A DNA stretch of 64,000 bases from Embleya scabrispora DSM 41855. Its GTDB lineage: Bacteria; Actinomycetota; Actinomycetes; Streptomycetales; Streptomycetaceae. The notes beneath the pieces were generated by a model, which did no database searches, had not been told where the DNA came from, and saw nothing but the letters and a program-made list of their open reading frames with translations. Positions within the stretch are counted from its first letter, which is position 1; each line of letters starts with the position of its first letter. The position numbers were made by a program, and so were the translations under genes. Positions 53,401-62,193 of the stretch are shown here, one piece after another. The stretch is from contig NZ_KB889618.1 of NCBI RefSeq assembly GCF_000372745.1, positions 124,001-188,000 on the forward strand, written 5' to 3'.

Positions 53401-53529
53401 CCCGGGATCGGTGCCGGCCACCAACCCGTGCACGGACCGTCCCGGTGCCGTGCGTCGACGAGCAAGCCGAAGGAACTTCGCTGCCTAATGTGAAGACATC
53501 CGATGTTGCGAAATCGAAGGAGAACCCTC

Positions 53530-53694
53530 ATGTACGACGACAGCGCGGCCGGTACCAAGCCGGTCCTGGAACCCGCGGCAACCCCGCCCCCCCGAAACCC
53601 CGCGCGACAACCCCGCGCGACGCCGACCCGTATCCTGAAAACAGGAAAACAACTGTCATATGACTTAAGTGCTTTCTCGTGGAATACATCATGA
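53530..53694 (+). CDS. small open frame with strong ribosome site
   Basis: 54 codons from ATG 53530, with GAAGGAG seven bases upstream. The product starts MYDDSAAGTKPVLEPA and ends SYDLSAFSWNTS. It has no signal peptide, cysteines or known domain. The leader upstream and the 3' part are less GC-rich than the surroundings. The ribosome site is among the best in the window, so translation is credible, but function is unknown. It sits between the hydrolase fragment and the LAL regulator. Confidence 0.4.
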   Translation: MYDDSAAGTKPVLEPAATPPPRNPARQPRATPTRILKTGKQLSYDLSAFSWNTS

Positions 53695-53757
53695 TCGTCC
53701 GGACCGGAGCGGCTTCGCCCGGTAGCGGCGACGGTGCGGCAAGGTCTGGGGTGCGGG

Positions 53758-56646
53758 ATGACAAGCCACGTGTCGGGCGGCACGGAGGGCGGCGCGTGCG
53801 AGGACGCCCGTGCGCAGTACCGGGCGTCCGAAGCGCGGCTGTTGGGCCGCGACCGTGAACTCGCGCGGATCGCCTCATCGGCGGGCCGGGAGTCGGGCGC
53901 TCCCCGGGTGGTCTGGGTGCTCGGCGAGGAGGGCATCGGGCGTACCAGCGTGCTGCGCGCGGCGTGCACACGTGCCCGTCGCGACGGGGCCCTCGTGCTG
54001 TCCGCGCGGGGCCGGCCGGTGGGGGACGCGAAGCCCTTCGACTGTCTGCGCCGCCTCCTCGACCCGGTCGGCGACGAGATCCGGGATCTGCCCGCCGCGC
54101 ACCGGCAGACGCTGGCGCGACTTCTCCGCCCGGAGACCACGGGGCACGCCGAGCCGGCGGGCGACGTCCCGGCCCCGCCCGCGGTGCACGCGGCCGTCGC
54201 CGCGCTGTGCGACCGCCTCGCCGACGCGGACCGGCCGGTCGTCGTCGCCGTCGACGACGTACAGGACTGCGACCGCCCCTCCCTCGACCTGATCGGCGCC
54301 GTGGTCGGCCAGCACATCGGCGACCGCCTGGCGTTCGTGCTGACCGCGCGCGGAGATCGCGCCCCGATCCGGTTGGCGACCGACGTCGAGATCGTACGTC
54401 TGGCGCCGCTGTCCGCGCGCTCGGCCGCCGAACTGCTCGACGCACAGGCGAGCGCGCCCTCCGGACGGGCCCGGCTGGAGTTGCTGGAGCGTGCGCAGGG
54501 CAACCCGGCCGCCGTGGTGGAACTCTCCCGCCAGGCAGCCACCCGCACCGAGTCGTGGCTTGCCGGGCGGCGGACGTTTCGCCCGCAGGCGCCGCACGCG
54601 TTCGAGGCGCGCCTGCGCCGTCTGCCGCCCCGGACCCGGCACGCGCTGCTGTACGCCGCCCTGAGTCTGCCGGACCAAAACCTGGCCGCGGTCGTCTCGG
54701 CGCTCGGCGGCCGCACCGCCGAAGGCACCCCGGATCTGGGCATCTGGGCGCCCGCCGAGACCGCGGGCCTGATCGCGGTGGTCGGCGACCGGGTCGAGTT
54801 CCGGCATCCGCTGGGCCGCGTGGCCGCCGAGACCGGGCAGCCCGTCGGGGAGCGGCAACGCGCCCACCGGGATCTCGCCGCGGCGCCCGGCACCGGTCCG
54901 ATGTCGCGGGCCCGGCACCGCGCGGCCGGCCGGCTCGGCCCCGACGAGGCGGTGGCGCGATCACTGGCACAGGCCGCGGGTCAGGAGAACTGCGCCTTCC
55001 TCGCCGCTCGCGCCTTCGAGCAGGCCGCCGTGCTGACCCCCGGCGACGGCGAACGCGCCGGCCGCCTGGCCGCGGCACTCGCCGGCGCCGCCGCGGTGGG
55101 CGATCCCGGCTGGGTGCGCGATCTTTGGCGGCAGTTCCGCCCGTTCGCCCGCCCGGACGCCGACCCGGACGCGCTCTGCCTCGCCGCCTGCGCGATGGGG
55201 GCCGTGTTGTCCCTGACGTCCCGGCAGAAGGAGGCGTTCGATCTGCTGGTCGGCGTCGCCGAAACGGTCGCCGATACGGCCGCGTTGCTCACGATCGCGG
55301 TCACCGCATCGGGCATCGCCGCACAATCCGGACTGCCGCAGCATCGGGGCGAACTGTCCGACCTGTCGGCCCGCGCCCGTGCCGCGGAACCGACCGGCGA
55401 CCGGTCGCAGGCGTCGGCCCGGGGCGGCGCCGGCCCGGTCGACCCCGGGGTACGCGCCGCACTGGACGCGGCGGTTGAGGCGGCGGCGGACCCGGCGGGC
55501 GCGGCTGTCCGGATGTTGCGGCGACTCCCGCGCCCGCGGCTCGGAGCGGTCGCCTACGACCTGCCCGAGGTCGCGCGACGGAGCGCGATCGCCTCCGTCG
55601 CCTACCACGCGGACGAGCCGGACGTGTGCGTGGAGCAGTACCGCAGCGTGGACGCCGAACTCCGCACCCGGGGCGCGTTCGGCCTGCGCGCGCTGTCGCT
55701 GGCTCCGCTGCTCGACACCCTGCTGGCGACCGGGCGGTGGACGGAGGCCGCGGCACTGATCGCCGAGGCGGGCGACGACGCGGCCGTACTGCGGCTGTCC
55801 CGGGTCCAGGCGGATCTGCGAGCCTTCGCCGCGGCCCTGGGCGCCCTGCGCGGCGCGGGCGACCGTCCCGTCGCGGCCTTTTCCCAGCCCGACGTGGCCC
55901 TCGACCTCGACGAGAACCGCGCCACGACGGTCCGTCTCCTGCGGGCGCGAGCCGCGGACGCGAGCGCACGCGGGGACTGGAACGAGGCGTTCCGTCGCCT
56001 TCGCGCGCTGTTCGGACCGGACGGTACGCCGGTACACCCGTTCCTCTCCGCCCGTGATATCGCCGACCTCGCCGCCGCCGCCCACCGGACCGGGTGCGGG
56101 GCAGACGTCCTGCCGGTCCTGGCACAGGTCCGGGCCGCCCAGGGGGAGCGCCCGACGAGCCGGATGACCCAACTCCTCCACCACGCGAGCGCGCTCGTCG
56201 ATCCGGAAGCCGACGCCGAACACCATTTCCGCCTGGCACTGGTCAACCCGGAAGGCGAGCGCTGGCCGGTGGAACGCGCCCGGACCCGGCTGAGCTACGC
56301 CGCGTGGCTGCGCCGCGCCCGCCGCCCCTCGGAAGCGCGCGAACAGCTGTGCGCCGTCCTGGACACCGCCGAGGTACTGGGCGCCGCACCACTGGCCGAC
56401 GCGGCGCGCACCGAGTTGCGGGCGAGCGGGGTCGCGACGGCTCGCGAGGGCGTGGACGCGCTGGCCGAGCTCACCGCGCAGCAGCGGCAGATCGTCACGC
56501 TCGCCGCGAGCGGCCTGTCGAACCGGGAGATCGGCGAACGGATGATGTTGTCCCCGCGCACCATCGGCGCCCATCTGTACCAGGCCTACCCGAAGCTCGG
56601 CGTCAGCCGCCGTCACCAGTTGCGGGACCTGATCACGAGCGGCTGA
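53758..56646 (+). CDS. large ATP-binding LuxR-type regulator (LAL family)
   Basis: 962 residues from ATG 53758. GTG at 53734 is an alternative. Residues about 25-260 form an AAA/STAND ATPase region: LLGRDRELARIASSAG, the P-loop GEEGIGRTS near 56-64, and the Walker B-like VVVAVDDVQDCD near 161-172. The P-loop lysine is replaced by arginine. The middle of the protein is Ala/Arg-rich helices, as in other LAL proteins (TPR-like). The C-terminal LuxR helix-turn-helix is ELTAQQRQIVTLAASGLSNR near 900-920, followed by EIGERMMLSPRTIGAHLYQA. A lower-GC stretch at 53630-53700 may be its promoter. It is followed by a hydrolase gene after 131 bases and may regulate it. Confidence 0.93.
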   Translation: MTSHVSGGTEGGACEDARAQYRASEARLLGRDRELARIASSAGRESGAPRVVWVLGEEGIGRTSVLRAACTRARRDGALVLSARGRPVGDAKPFDCLRRLLDPVGDEIRDLPAAHRQTLARLLRPETTGHAEPAGDVPAPPAVHAAVAALCDRLADADRPVVVAVDDVQDCDRPSLDLIGAVVGQHIGDRLAFVLTARGDRAPIRLATDVEIVRLAPLSARSAAELLDAQASAPSGRARLELLERAQGNPAAVVELSRQAATRTESWLAGRRTFRPQAPHAFEARLRRLPPRTRHALLYAALSLPDQNLAAVVSALGGRTAEGTPDLGIWAPAETAGLIAVVGDRVEFRHPLGRVAAETGQPVGERQRAHRDLAAAPGTGPMSRARHRAAGRLGPDEAVARSLAQAAGQENCAFLAARAFEQAAVLTPGDGERAGRLAAALAGAAAVGDPGWVRDLWRQFRPFARPDADPDALCLAACAMGAVLSLTSRQKEAFDLLVGVAETVADTAALLTIAVTASGIAAQSGLPQHRGELSDLSARARAAEPTGDRSQASARGGAGPVDPGVRAALDAAVEAAADPAGAAVRMLRRLPRPRLGAVAYDLPEVARRSAIASVAYHADEPDVCVEQYRSVDAELRTRGAFGLRALSLAPLLDTLLATGRWTEAAALIAEAGDDAAVLRLSRVQADLRAFAAALGALRGAGDRPVAAFSQPDVALDLDENRATTVRLLRARAADASARGDWNEAFRRLRALFGPDGTPVHPFLSARDIADLAAAAHRTGCGADVLPVLAQVRAAQGERPTSRMTQLLHHASALVDPEADAEHHFRLALVNPEGERWPVERARTRLSYAAWLRRARRPSEAREQLCAVLDTAEVLGAAPLADAARTELRASGVATAREGVDALAELTAQQRQIVTLAASGLSNREIGERMMLSPRTIGAHLYQAYPKLGVSRRHQLRDLITSG

Positions 56647-56777
56647 GCGCGGGCGTGGCATCCTCGGATGCCGGCCGGCCAGGCAGCCGAGACGACAGGC
56701 GAGGACGAGTCGGGACAGCGCCGCCGACCGAGCGGGACGGCGCGCTCGGGCGGGGCAATGCGAAAGGTGGACACGCC

Positions 56778-57764
56778 ATGGACCGGGACCGCGAGGACAG
56801 CGCGGGCCGATACCCGCCGTCGCGGGTCGTCCTCGACCCGTCCGTGCGGCGGCTCATCGCGGCCTCGGCCACACCACCCTCCTTGGACGACCTCGACCCG
56901 GTCACCGGACGGCAGGCGCTGGCCGAGGCCCAGGCCGACCGCATCGAGGACTTCGATGTCGACGCCGTGTTCGGGGCCGCTCCGGTCGGCCCGACGGGGC
57001 TCGTGGGCTATTGGACGATCCGTCCCGTCGGCGTGTCCGGCCCGCTGCCCACGCTCTTCTACGTCCACGGCGGTCGGTGGATGCTGGGCGACGCGCACAC
57101 CCACGCCCGGCTGATCAGCGCCCTGGTCACCGGTGCCGGCGTCGCGGCGATCGTCCCCGAGTACAGCCGCTCGCCGGAAGCCCGCTACCCGGTGGCCCTG
57201 CGCGAGTGCCACGCCCTGCTCGCCTGGGCGGTGGACAACGCCGAGTCGCTCGGCCTGCGTGCGGACCGCGTGGCCGTGGCGGGCGACTGCGCCGGGGCCA
57301 CGCTCGCGACCGCCGTCGCGATGACGGCGCAGGCGGGCGGCGGCCCGGCGATCGACGCGCAACTGCTCTACTACCCCCTGACGGACGCCACCTGCGAGAG
57401 CGATTCCCAGCGCCGATTCGCCGAGGGCTACCTGCTGACCCGCAAGGCGCTGCTCCGCTACTGGCAGGACTATCTGGGCACGCCCGCGTCCGCCGCGCCG
57501 CCCACCGCCTCCCCGCTCTCCGCGAGTTCGGCCGAACTGGCCGGGATGCCGCCGACGCTGGTCGTCACCGCCGAGGCCGACGTCTGCCGGGACGAGGGCG
57601 AACGTTACGCGGAACGCCTGCGGGAGGCGGGCGTGGCAGCCTCGGCAGTGCGTTTCCTGGGCACCGTGCACGACTTCGTCTCGCTGACCGCGCTCCGCGA
57701 GAGCCCCCCCACGCGGGCCGCAGTGGCGCAGGGCTGTGCCTTCCTCAAGGCGCGACTGGCCTGA
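56778..57764 (+). CDS. alpha/beta hydrolase of the HSL family with Cys in the nucleophile position
   Basis: 328 residues from ATG 56778, with AAAGGTGG upstream. The hormone-sensitive-lipase fold is clear: LFYVHGGRWMLGDAHTHARL near 93-112 (oxyanion HGG), IVPEYSRSPEARYPVAL near 125-141, VAVAGDCAGATLATAV near 165-180, TAEADVCRDEG near 264-274 and GTVHDF near 295-300. The nucleophile elbow is normally GDSAGG. Here residue 171 is Cys (TGC) and the Gly after Gly173 is Ala, while Asp268 and His298 are kept. The paralogue at 61.1 kb keeps Ser. A changed reaction or a weakened hydrolase is possible. It lies downstream of the LAL regulator and may be its target. Confidence 0.93.
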   Translation: MDRDREDSAGRYPPSRVVLDPSVRRLIAASATPPSLDDLDPVTGRQALAEAQADRIEDFDVDAVFGAAPVGPTGLVGYWTIRPVGVSGPLPTLFYVHGGRWMLGDAHTHARLISALVTGAGVAAIVPEYSRSPEARYPVALRECHALLAWAVDNAESLGLRADRVAVAGDCAGATLATAVAMTAQAGGGPAIDAQLLYYPLTDATCESDSQRRFAEGYLLTRKALLRYWQDYLGTPASAAPPTASPLSASSAELAGMPPTLVVTAEADVCRDEGERYAERLREAGVAASAVRFLGTVHDFVSLTALRESPPTRAAVAQGCAFLKARLA

Positions 57765-57829
57765 ACCCGCGCCCGCGGAGGCGGCAGCGGGAGCGCCCGG
57801 GGCCGTCAACCGGGAGGTGCCCGGGGCCG

Positions 57830-58204
57830 TCACCGGTCCGCGGTGCCGCCGAGCCCCCCGCCAATCGCGGGGGAAACCCCGTAGGTCGCCCGCAAAGCCC
57901 TGCTGAAGTGCGCGGGACCGACGAAGCCCCACCGCTGCGCGACCGCCGGCACGGTGGGGCTGACCCGTCCGCGCCTGGCCGGTTCCGCCGCGCACCGCTC
58001 CCCACGGTGCCGCTGGATGAGCCGGCCGACCGGGATCCCCTCGGATTCGAACACCTGGTGCGGGTACCGCACCGAGATCCGCAGGGCCTGCGCTGTCTGC
58101 TCCGGGGACAGCTCCGGATTGCCCAGGTTCCGGTGGATGTACTCGCGTGCGTAGCACGGGAGTTCGCCGAACGCCGAGTCATGCATCGAGGTAGAGAGCG
58201 TCAT
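57830..58204 (-). pseudogene. truncated AraC regulator (DNA-binding domain only)
   Basis: 124 codons containing the AraC double helix-turn-helix: LSPEQTAQALRISVRYPHQV, then VAQRWGFVGPAHFSRALRAT, YGVSP. Full-length relatives have an N-terminal effector domain of about 170 residues that is missing here. The frame starts at ATG 58204 without a ribosome site, at the border of another gene fragment. A free-standing DNA-binding protein is possible but less likely. Confidence 0.6.
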
Positions 58205-58376
58205 CGACGCCTACGCACCGCGGACCAACCCCAATGCCCGCTGGTTCCACGACCAGATCGAGGGCGGCGACGTATTCGTCGGCTGCTGCCTGCGGGTCGA
58301 CTCGCGCGACGAGCTGGAGAAGCCGGCCGAGCACTTCGGCACCGACATCATCGGCCGGCAGCGAGGCCGGGTGTGA
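58200..58376 (+). pseudogene. unidentified 3' gene fragment
   Basis: The plus frame ending at 58376 reads VIDAYAPRTNPNARWFHDQI, then GGDVFVGCCLRVDSRDELE and KPAEHFGTDIIGRQRGRV. It looks like genuine protein, with mixed composition and no Arg/Pro bias, but has no start and begins at the AraC fragment border. No family is recognised. Confidence 0.4.
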
Positions 58377-58415
58377 GGAGAAACCGCGAGGCTTGGGTCG
58401 TGAGTCGCCTCGCCG

Positions 58416-59285
58416 TCAGGTGATGTGCCGCAACAGCGCGGCGACTGCCGGGGGTACCTCGCCGGGAGGTCTCACCACCATGATCTTCCAGGTCGGCGCG
58501 TGCCGGTCGAACCGGTACTGGGACAGATCGGGGAAGCGGGCTGCGATCGACTTGGGCATGATGCAGACGCCCAAGTCGTTGCGGACCAGTTCGGCTGCCG
58601 CGACGATGTCGTTCACCTCGAATGTCGTGCTGCGGTCGACGCCTGCGGCACGGAAGGCCCGATCGACCGCGTAGCGGATGGCCCAGCCGGGTGTGAAGTC
58701 CACTATCGGCAACCGGGCGACTTCGGCGAGTCGGACCTCGCCGTTCGGTGTCGTCCCGGCGACGACCCGCCGGGACGACACAACCAGCACCATCTCCTCG
58801 CGGGACAGCAGCCGGGTCGTGAGTCCTCGCTGCTGTTGGCGGTCGAGCGCCACCACGGCCAGATCCACCGTGCCCTCGCGCAGCGCCTGCCGGATGTCGG
58901 CCACCGCCGCCTGCCTCAGTCGCACCACCACACCAGGGTGCTCCGCCCGCAGCGCGGCCAAGGCGTGGTGGAGACCCGCCCAAACCCCCTGCATCGTGCC
59001 GACCGTCACCCGCCCGCGCAGCTGTCCCTGTACGGCGTCGACCGCCTCCCGCGCCAGTTCGGCGGCGCGGAGCGCCGCGCGTGCGGCGGGGACGAACGCC
59101 TCGCCGGCCGGTGTCAGGGCGACGCGGTGCGTCGTGCGGTCGAACAACGGCGTGCCCAGCTCACGTTCGAGGCCCCGGACCGTGCTGGACACGGCGGACT
59201 GGACCACGTGCAGCCGCCTTGCCGCCGCCGTGAACCCGCCCGCGTCCGCCACCGCGACGACGACCTCCATCTGCCGCAGATCCAT
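58416..59285 (-). CDS. LysR family regulator
   Basis: 289 residues from ATG 59285, with CGGGAGCGG upstream. The winged helix-turn-helix is LRQMEVVVAVADAGGFTAAA near 3-22, followed by RRLHVVQSAVSSTVRGLERE and LGTPLFDRTTHRVALTPAGE. The effector domain from about 90 has GRVTVGTMQGVWAGLHHAL, VDLAVVALDRQQQ and the C-terminal ELVRNDLGVCIMPKSIAARF. Its target is uncertain. It is not divergent from an intact gene: the adjacent Dps gene lies upstream on the same strand, and the AraC and unknown fragments lie downstream. Confidence 0.93.
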   Translation of the reverse strand: MDLRQMEVVVAVADAGGFTAAARRLHVVQSAVSSTVRGLERELGTPLFDRTTHRVALTPAGEAFVPAARAALRAAELAREAVDAVQGQLRGRVTVGTMQGVWAGLHHALAALRAEHPGVVVRLRQAAVADIRQALREGTVDLAVVALDRQQQRGLTTRLLSREEMVLVVSSRRVVAGTTPNGEVRLAEVARLPIVDFTPGWAIRYAVDRAFRAAGVDRSTTFEVNDIVAAAELVRNDLGVCIMPKSIAARFPDLSQYRFDRHAPTWKIMVVRPPGEVPPAVAALLRHIT

Positions 59286-59440
59286 CATCCGCTCCCGATC
59301 AAACAGCGCTCCGTCCAATACAGAGACGACGATCTTCGACCGTTGCTGCATCGTATGCGGACGACGTCGTCGTCCGGGGCCGGCTCATGCTCCTTCAGGC
59401 ACGCGCTCCGGCACCTTCGGACGCGGACCGGCGGGATCCT

Positions 59441-60019
59441 TCAGGCGCGGACGAGCGGGGTGTCGACCAGATGCTCGGCCAGGAACCAGGCCTGCAGTTC
59501 CCCGGTCCTGATCACCTGTGAGACCAGGAGGTCGTTGGTGCCGTCGTCACCCAGCTCACCGGTCCGGGCGGCGGCGTCGTGGGCCTCGACGAGGATGGTC
59601 TCGTGGGCTTCCAGCAGCCGTGACAGCATCGCCGGTACTTCCTCCACTCCGTCCGGAGGCCGCGGGATCGATGTGATCTCCGCGACGTGTCTGGGGTCGC
59701 CCACCGCGACGCCGCCCAGGGACTGGACGCGTTCGGCGATGGTATCGACGATTTCCAGCTGCTCCGCCGCGTGCTTGTCGAGGACCAGGTGCAGTTGGTA
59801 GAAGGTCGCGCCGCGCATCAGCCAGTGATGCTTTTTGTACAGGCCGTAGAGGATTTGAGTGTCCGCCAGGACCTTGTTCAGGCGCCGGCAGGAGTACATC
59901 CGCGCCTCGTACGACAGGCCGATCGGGAACTGCTTGACGGTGCCGAACTCCTGGATCACCTCACCCTTCTGGTGCAGCCACGGCTGGCTGCCGCTCACGG
60001 GCTTGGTATTGGTGGTCAT
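59441..60019 (-). CDS. dps: Dps family DNA-protection/ferritin-like protein
   Basis: 192 residues from ATG 60019, with AGGAGGCGAACC upstream. The ferritin-like four-helix bundle contains the Dps ferroxidase residues in LYKKHHWLMRGATFYQLHLV near 60-79 and LDKHAAEQLEIVDTIAERVQ near 80-99, then LGGVAVGDP. An N-terminal extension of about 30 residues (NTKPVSGSQPWLHQKGEVIQ) precedes the bundle, as in some actinobacterial Dps proteins. It oxidises and stores iron and protects DNA in stress. A promoter-like element 41 bases upstream is shared with the hydrolase operon at 62.1 kb. Confidence 0.95.
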   Translation of the reverse strand: MTTNTKPVSGSQPWLHQKGEVIQEFGTVKQFPIGLSYEARMYSCRRLNKVLADTQILYGLYKKHHWLMRGATFYQLHLVLDKHAAEQLEIVDTIAERVQSLGGVAVGDPRHVAEITSIPRPPDGVEEVPAMLSRLLEAHETILVEAHDAAARTGELGDDGTNDLLVSQVIRTGELQAWFLAEHLVDTPLVRA

Positions 60020-60366
60020 GGTTCGCCTCCTGTGGTGCCGTGCTGTGCGTACCCGAGTGACGCTAAGTGCCTCGACGCGGGGCGCATTGACCGGGAGCGC
60101 ATGCGGTGGTGTCCCCCAGTGCACAGTGCGCGGTGTTCCGTGAGTCGGGGAGCCGGCCCGGCCGCGTACGCCGATCACGTCACGCGACGCACGGATGCCT
60201 CGCCGCCGGTGCGCTGCCGGCGGTCCTGGTCGTGGTGGTCACGGTGGAACAGCGGTGCAGAAGCCTGCGGTGAGATCTCACCCTGTGCCGGGACCGAAGG
60301 GCCGCGCGACGGCACTCAGCGTGTGATGAGTGCCGCCTCGCGGCCGCCTTACCGCCCGCCGCCTCG
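60020..60366. other. intergenic region upstream of dps
   Basis: About 350 bases between the dps start and the 3' end of a hydrolase gene. Apart from the promoter-like element at 60060-60093, no gene is supported. Confidence 0.6.
60060..60093 (-). promoter_or_regulatory. dps promoter-like element
   Basis: On the plus strand ACGCTAA, 19 bases and ATTGACCG. Read on the minus strand this is CGGTCAAT, 19 bases, TTAGCGT, ending 41 bases before the dps start. The same two boxes with the same spacing occur at 62194-62227. Confidence 0.65.
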
Positions 60367-61089
60367 TCAGCTCGTCGCGCGTACCGCATCGCGGATCAGT
60401 TCGGCGACCTCCTTGGGCCGGGACACGGCCACGGCGTGCGAGGCGCCCTCGATCTCGACGATCGTCGCCCCGGCCCGCTTGGCTCCGAAGCGCTCGACCT
60501 CGGGGTTGATCGCCTGGTCCGCGCCGGCCACGAGCGCCCAGGAAGGCTTGGTCTTCCACGCGGCGGCCGAGGCCGTCTCCGTGAATGCCGAGGCGGCCAG
60601 CGGACGCTGCGCCACCGCAAGGACCTCGGCGGCGGCGGCGGGGACGTCGGCGGCGAAAATGTCCGGGAACGCCTCGGCCTTGATGGTGACTTCCACGGCA
60701 GGCTCCGCCCCCTCCGCGGGGTACGTCGCCTCCTGCAGGTTGTCGACGAGCGGCGAGAGGGGGAAGCGGCCCTGCAACTCGCCCAGGCTCTCGCCCTCTT
60801 CGGTGACGTAGGCCGCTACGTAGACCAGCCCGACGACGTTCTCCGCAGCGCCTGCCACGGAGATGATCGCACCGCCGTAGGAGTGGCCGACGAGCACCAC
60901 CGGCCCGTCGATCTGCGCAGCCACGGACGCGATGTACGCGGCGTCGGACGCCAGGCCGCGCAGCGGGTTCGGTGGCGCGACCACCGGGATGCCGTGGTTC
61001 TGCAGTTCCGCGACGACCCCGGTCCAACTGGCGGCGTCCGCGAAGGCCCCGTGCACGAGCACGGCTGTGGGGGTGGGATTCGTGGTCAT
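60367..61089 (-). CDS. alpha/beta hydrolase (RsbQ/esterase-like)
   Basis: 240 residues from ATG 61089. The alpha/beta hydrolase core has AVLVHGAFADAASWTGVVAE near 9-28, the nucleophile elbow VVLVGHSYGGAIISVAG near 64-80 with Ser in GHSYGG, VAGADQAINPEVE and ASHAVAVS near the C-terminus as Asp and His. The family is common in actinobacteria, often as plant-alkaloid-like or chlorogenate esterases. It lies 56 bases downstream of the HSL-type gene at 61146-62117 on the same strand, so they are probably one operon. It is a shorter cytoplasmic relative of the exported hydrolase at 63.1 kb. Confidence 0.93.
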   Translation of the reverse strand: MTTNPTPTAVLVHGAFADAASWTGVVAELQNHGIPVVAPPNPLRGLASDAAYIASVAAQIDGPVVLVGHSYGGAIISVAGAAENVVGLVYVAAYVTEEGESLGELQGRFPLSPLVDNLQEATYPAEGAEPAVEVTIKAEAFPDIFAADVPAAAAEVLAVAQRPLAASAFTETASAAAWKTKPSWALVAGADQAINPEVERFGAKRAGATIVEIEGASHAVAVSRPKEVAELIRDAVRATS

Positions 61090-61145
61090 TTTCGGGTTGT
61101 TCTCCCTGTTGTCGGGGCTTTCCGAGGTCGACGTGGAGCGCGGTA

Positions 61146-62117
61146 TCAGCCGGTGTGGAGCGCGGTGCGCAGGGTGTCGGCGGCCAGCGTGATGGCGGCC
61201 TGGGCGGCGTGGGTCTCCCGGAGGGCGTCGAGCATGACGAAGTCGTGGATGATGCCCTGGAAGCGGACGGCGGTGACGGGGACGCCGGCTTCGCGCAGCT
61301 TGTTGGCGTAGGCCTCGCCTTCGTCGCGCAGCACGTCGGCCTCGCCGGTGATGACCAGGGCCGGCGGCAGGCCGGTGAGCTGTTCGGTGGTGGCCCGTAG
61401 CGGGGAGGCGGTGATCTGGGCGCGGTCGGCCTCGTCGGTCGTGTACTGGTCCCAGAACCACTGCATGCCGTCGCGGCGCAGGAAGTAGCCCTCCGCGAAC
61501 TGGTGGTAGGAGCCGGTGTCGAAGTTCGCGTCGGTGACCGGGTAGAACAGCACCTGCTGCACGAGCGGGATATCGCCGCGTTCCTTGGCCATCAGGGTCA
61601 GTGCCGCGGTCATGTTGCCACCGACGGAGTCGCCGGCGACGGCCTGCCGCGAGCCGTCCAGGTTCTTGGACGAGCCCTGCTGGACGACCCATTTCGCGAC
61701 CGCGTAGTTCTGCTCGATGGCGACCGGATAGCGGGCCTCGGGGGAGAGGTCGTATTCGGGGAAGACCACGGCGGCGTTCGCGCCGACGGCGAGTTCGCGT
61801 ACGAGGCGGTCGTGGGTGTGGGCGTTGCCGAACACCCAGCCCGCGCCGTGGATGTAGAGGATCACCGGCAGGGTCCCTTCCACGCCGGCGGGGCGCACGA
61901 TGCGGGCGCGGACACTGCCCGTCGGACCGCCCGAGACGGTGATCCATTCCTCGTCGATCTGCAGCTTGTCGGTCTCGCCGGACTGCACCCCGTCGACCGC
62001 CTTCCGGCCCTCGGCCGGCGGCAGGTCGAACAGATAGGGCGGATTGGCGGTCGCTTCGGCGAAAGCAGCGGCCGCCGGCTCCAGCACCGGCTGAACCGGC
62101 TCTACAACGTCGGACAT
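61146..62117 (-). CDS. HSL-family alpha/beta hydrolase
   Basis: 323 residues from ATG 62117, with CAGGAGATT upstream. The oxyanion motif is YIHGAGW near 88-94. The nucleophile is Ser164 in AVAGDSVGGNMTA. Asp261 in TGEADVLRDEG and His291 in GIIHDF complete the triad. FPEYDLSPEARYPVAIEQNY near 119-138 is the family stretch. It is about 40 percent similar by eye to the Cys-variant at 56778-57764 and shares RDEGE and RFAEGY-type segments. It heads a probable operon with the 60367-61089 hydrolase. A promoter-like element 77 bases upstream matches that of dps, suggesting shared stress or sigma control. Confidence 0.94.
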   Translation of the reverse strand: MSDVVEPVQPVLEPAAAAFAEATANPPYLFDLPPAEGRKAVDGVQSGETDKLQIDEEWITVSGGPTGSVRARIVRPAGVEGTLPVILYIHGAGWVFGNAHTHDRLVRELAVGANAAVVFPEYDLSPEARYPVAIEQNYAVAKWVVQQGSSKNLDGSRQAVAGDSVGGNMTAALTLMAKERGDIPLVQQVLFYPVTDANFDTGSYHQFAEGYFLRRDGMQWFWDQYTTDEADRAQITASPLRATTEQLTGLPPALVITGEADVLRDEGEAYANKLREAGVPVTAVRFQGIIHDFVMLDALRETHAAQAAITLAADTLRTALHTG

Positions 62118-62193
62118 GTGAATCTCCTGAGTTTCATGTGATGTTCCGGCCCCTCCGGGCCAGACACGGAGATCTGCGGGGCCGTCGATCCTT

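Noticed and set aside
57765-57829. repeated GCCCGGGGCCGTCA bases between the Cys-hydrolase and AraC fragment
   Set aside because: Two short imperfect copies only. It could form a hairpin but is too short and GC-biased to support a CRISPR or att site.
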